Shown piece by piece: positions 63,824-64,000 of a stretch of 64,000 nucleotides of DNA. Location of the stretch: contig JADBXZ010000002.1 in NCBI GenBank assembly GCA_020403265.1, positions 186,001 to 250,000 on the forward strand, read 5' to 3'. A program made the position numbers and the translations under genes. The stretch is from Bacteroidota bacterium. GTDB taxonomy: Bacteria > Bacteroidota > Bacteroidia > B-17B0 > Aurantibacillaceae. The notes beneath the pieces are model-generated. The model was not told the DNA's origin and searched no databases. It was given only the letters and a program-made list of their open reading frames with translations. The first letter of the stretch is position 1. Each line of letters opens with the position of its first letter.

Positions 63824-64000
63824 ATGATCTCAAATTATAAAAATTCGGAAATATACCGATCTAAAATTCATGATTTAATTCCAGGAGGCGCACACACGTA
63901 TAGTAAAGGTGATGATCAATTTCCACTACTGTCGCCAGCTGCCATTAAACGTGGCAAGGGTGCATATGTTTGGGATGTTGATGATAATCAATTTTTAGAT
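63824..64000 (+). CDS. Class-III (glutamate-1-semialdehyde-type) aminotransferase, 5' part
   Basis: The first 59 codons of a gene cut by the right edge. YRSKIHDLIPGGAHTYSKGDDQFP and RGKGAYVWDVDDNQFLD are the N-terminal motifs of glutamate-1-semialdehyde 2,1-aminomutase-type PLP enzymes. The ATG at 63824 comes one base after the upstream stop. Copies of this type inside glycan clusters are thought to aminate sugar intermediates; the PLP lysine lies beyond the window. Confidence 0.85.
   Translation, partial: MISNYKNSEIYRSKIHDLIPGGAHTYSKGDDQFPLLSPAAIKRGKGAYVWDVDDNQFLD

Overview
The window is AT-rich, densely packed DNA, almost certainly from a Bacteroidota genome and probably Flavobacteriia-like. 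The evidence is an exosortase F (XrtF) cassette with a PID-CTERM substrate, a UpxY-type NusG paralogue, TTTG / TAnnTTTG-like promoter elements and frequent TTG starts. Nothing on the window names a species. No rRNA, tRNA, CRISPR array or insertion sequence was seen, and no stretch over 300 bases lacks a gene.

Layout. 1-2.7 kb: an arginase-family enzyme and an MsbA-like ABC exporter (+). 2.7-5.2 kb (-): PID-CTERM peptide, XrtF, an XrtF-associated membrane protein and glyA, in that transcription order. From 5.3 kb to the right edge every gene is on the + strand and forms one very large surface-glycan locus. It opens with a Wzc-like tyrosine kinase/co-polymerase, a winged-helix protein and the UpxY antiterminator. 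8.9-20.6 kb: acyltransferase, a HisH/HisF-like pair, a decayed gene remnant, glycosyltransferases, methyltransferases and a Wzm/Wzt ABC exporter. 20.6-26.6 kb: a legionaminic-acid type nonulosonate pathway (legI, legG, ptmE-like, legF, legB, legC). 26.6-29.6 kb: an unusual PHP/ATP-grasp/SDR/acyltransferase group. 29.6-42.4 kb: a second HisF/HisH pair with a PP-loop amidotransferase, two Gfo/Idh oxidoreductases, a GT-B-like protein, two WbpG-type amidotransferases, two GT4 enzymes and an AsnB. 42.5-55 kb: SDRs, a GT4, an MBOAT/SGNH acylation pair, a Gfo/Idh-acetyltransferase-aminotransferase sugar module, a NeuD/PglD-like acetyltransferase, a GT2 and a GT-C-like membrane enzyme. 55-64 kb: a pseudaminic-acid type pathway (pseB, PhyH-like oxygenase, pseC, acyltransferase, PseA-like amidotransferase with a third HisH/HisF pair, PseH-like GNAT, aldo/keto reductase, SpsF-like cytidylyltransferase) ending in a class-III aminotransferase cut by the window edge.

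Together the genes appear to build a complex surface polysaccharide carrying both legionaminic- and pseudaminic-type nine-carbon sugars, with extensive nitrogen decoration. Three HisH/HisF-like pairs and four CxxC-PP-loop amidotransferases suggest acetamidino groups on several residues, and the AsnB suggests a sugar carboxamide. Export could go through Wzm/Wzt. No Wzx flippase, Wzy polymerase or initiating sugar-phosphate transferase is recognisable here, so part of the machinery must lie elsewhere. Functional calls rest on motifs and protein resemblance read by eye; no database search was run.
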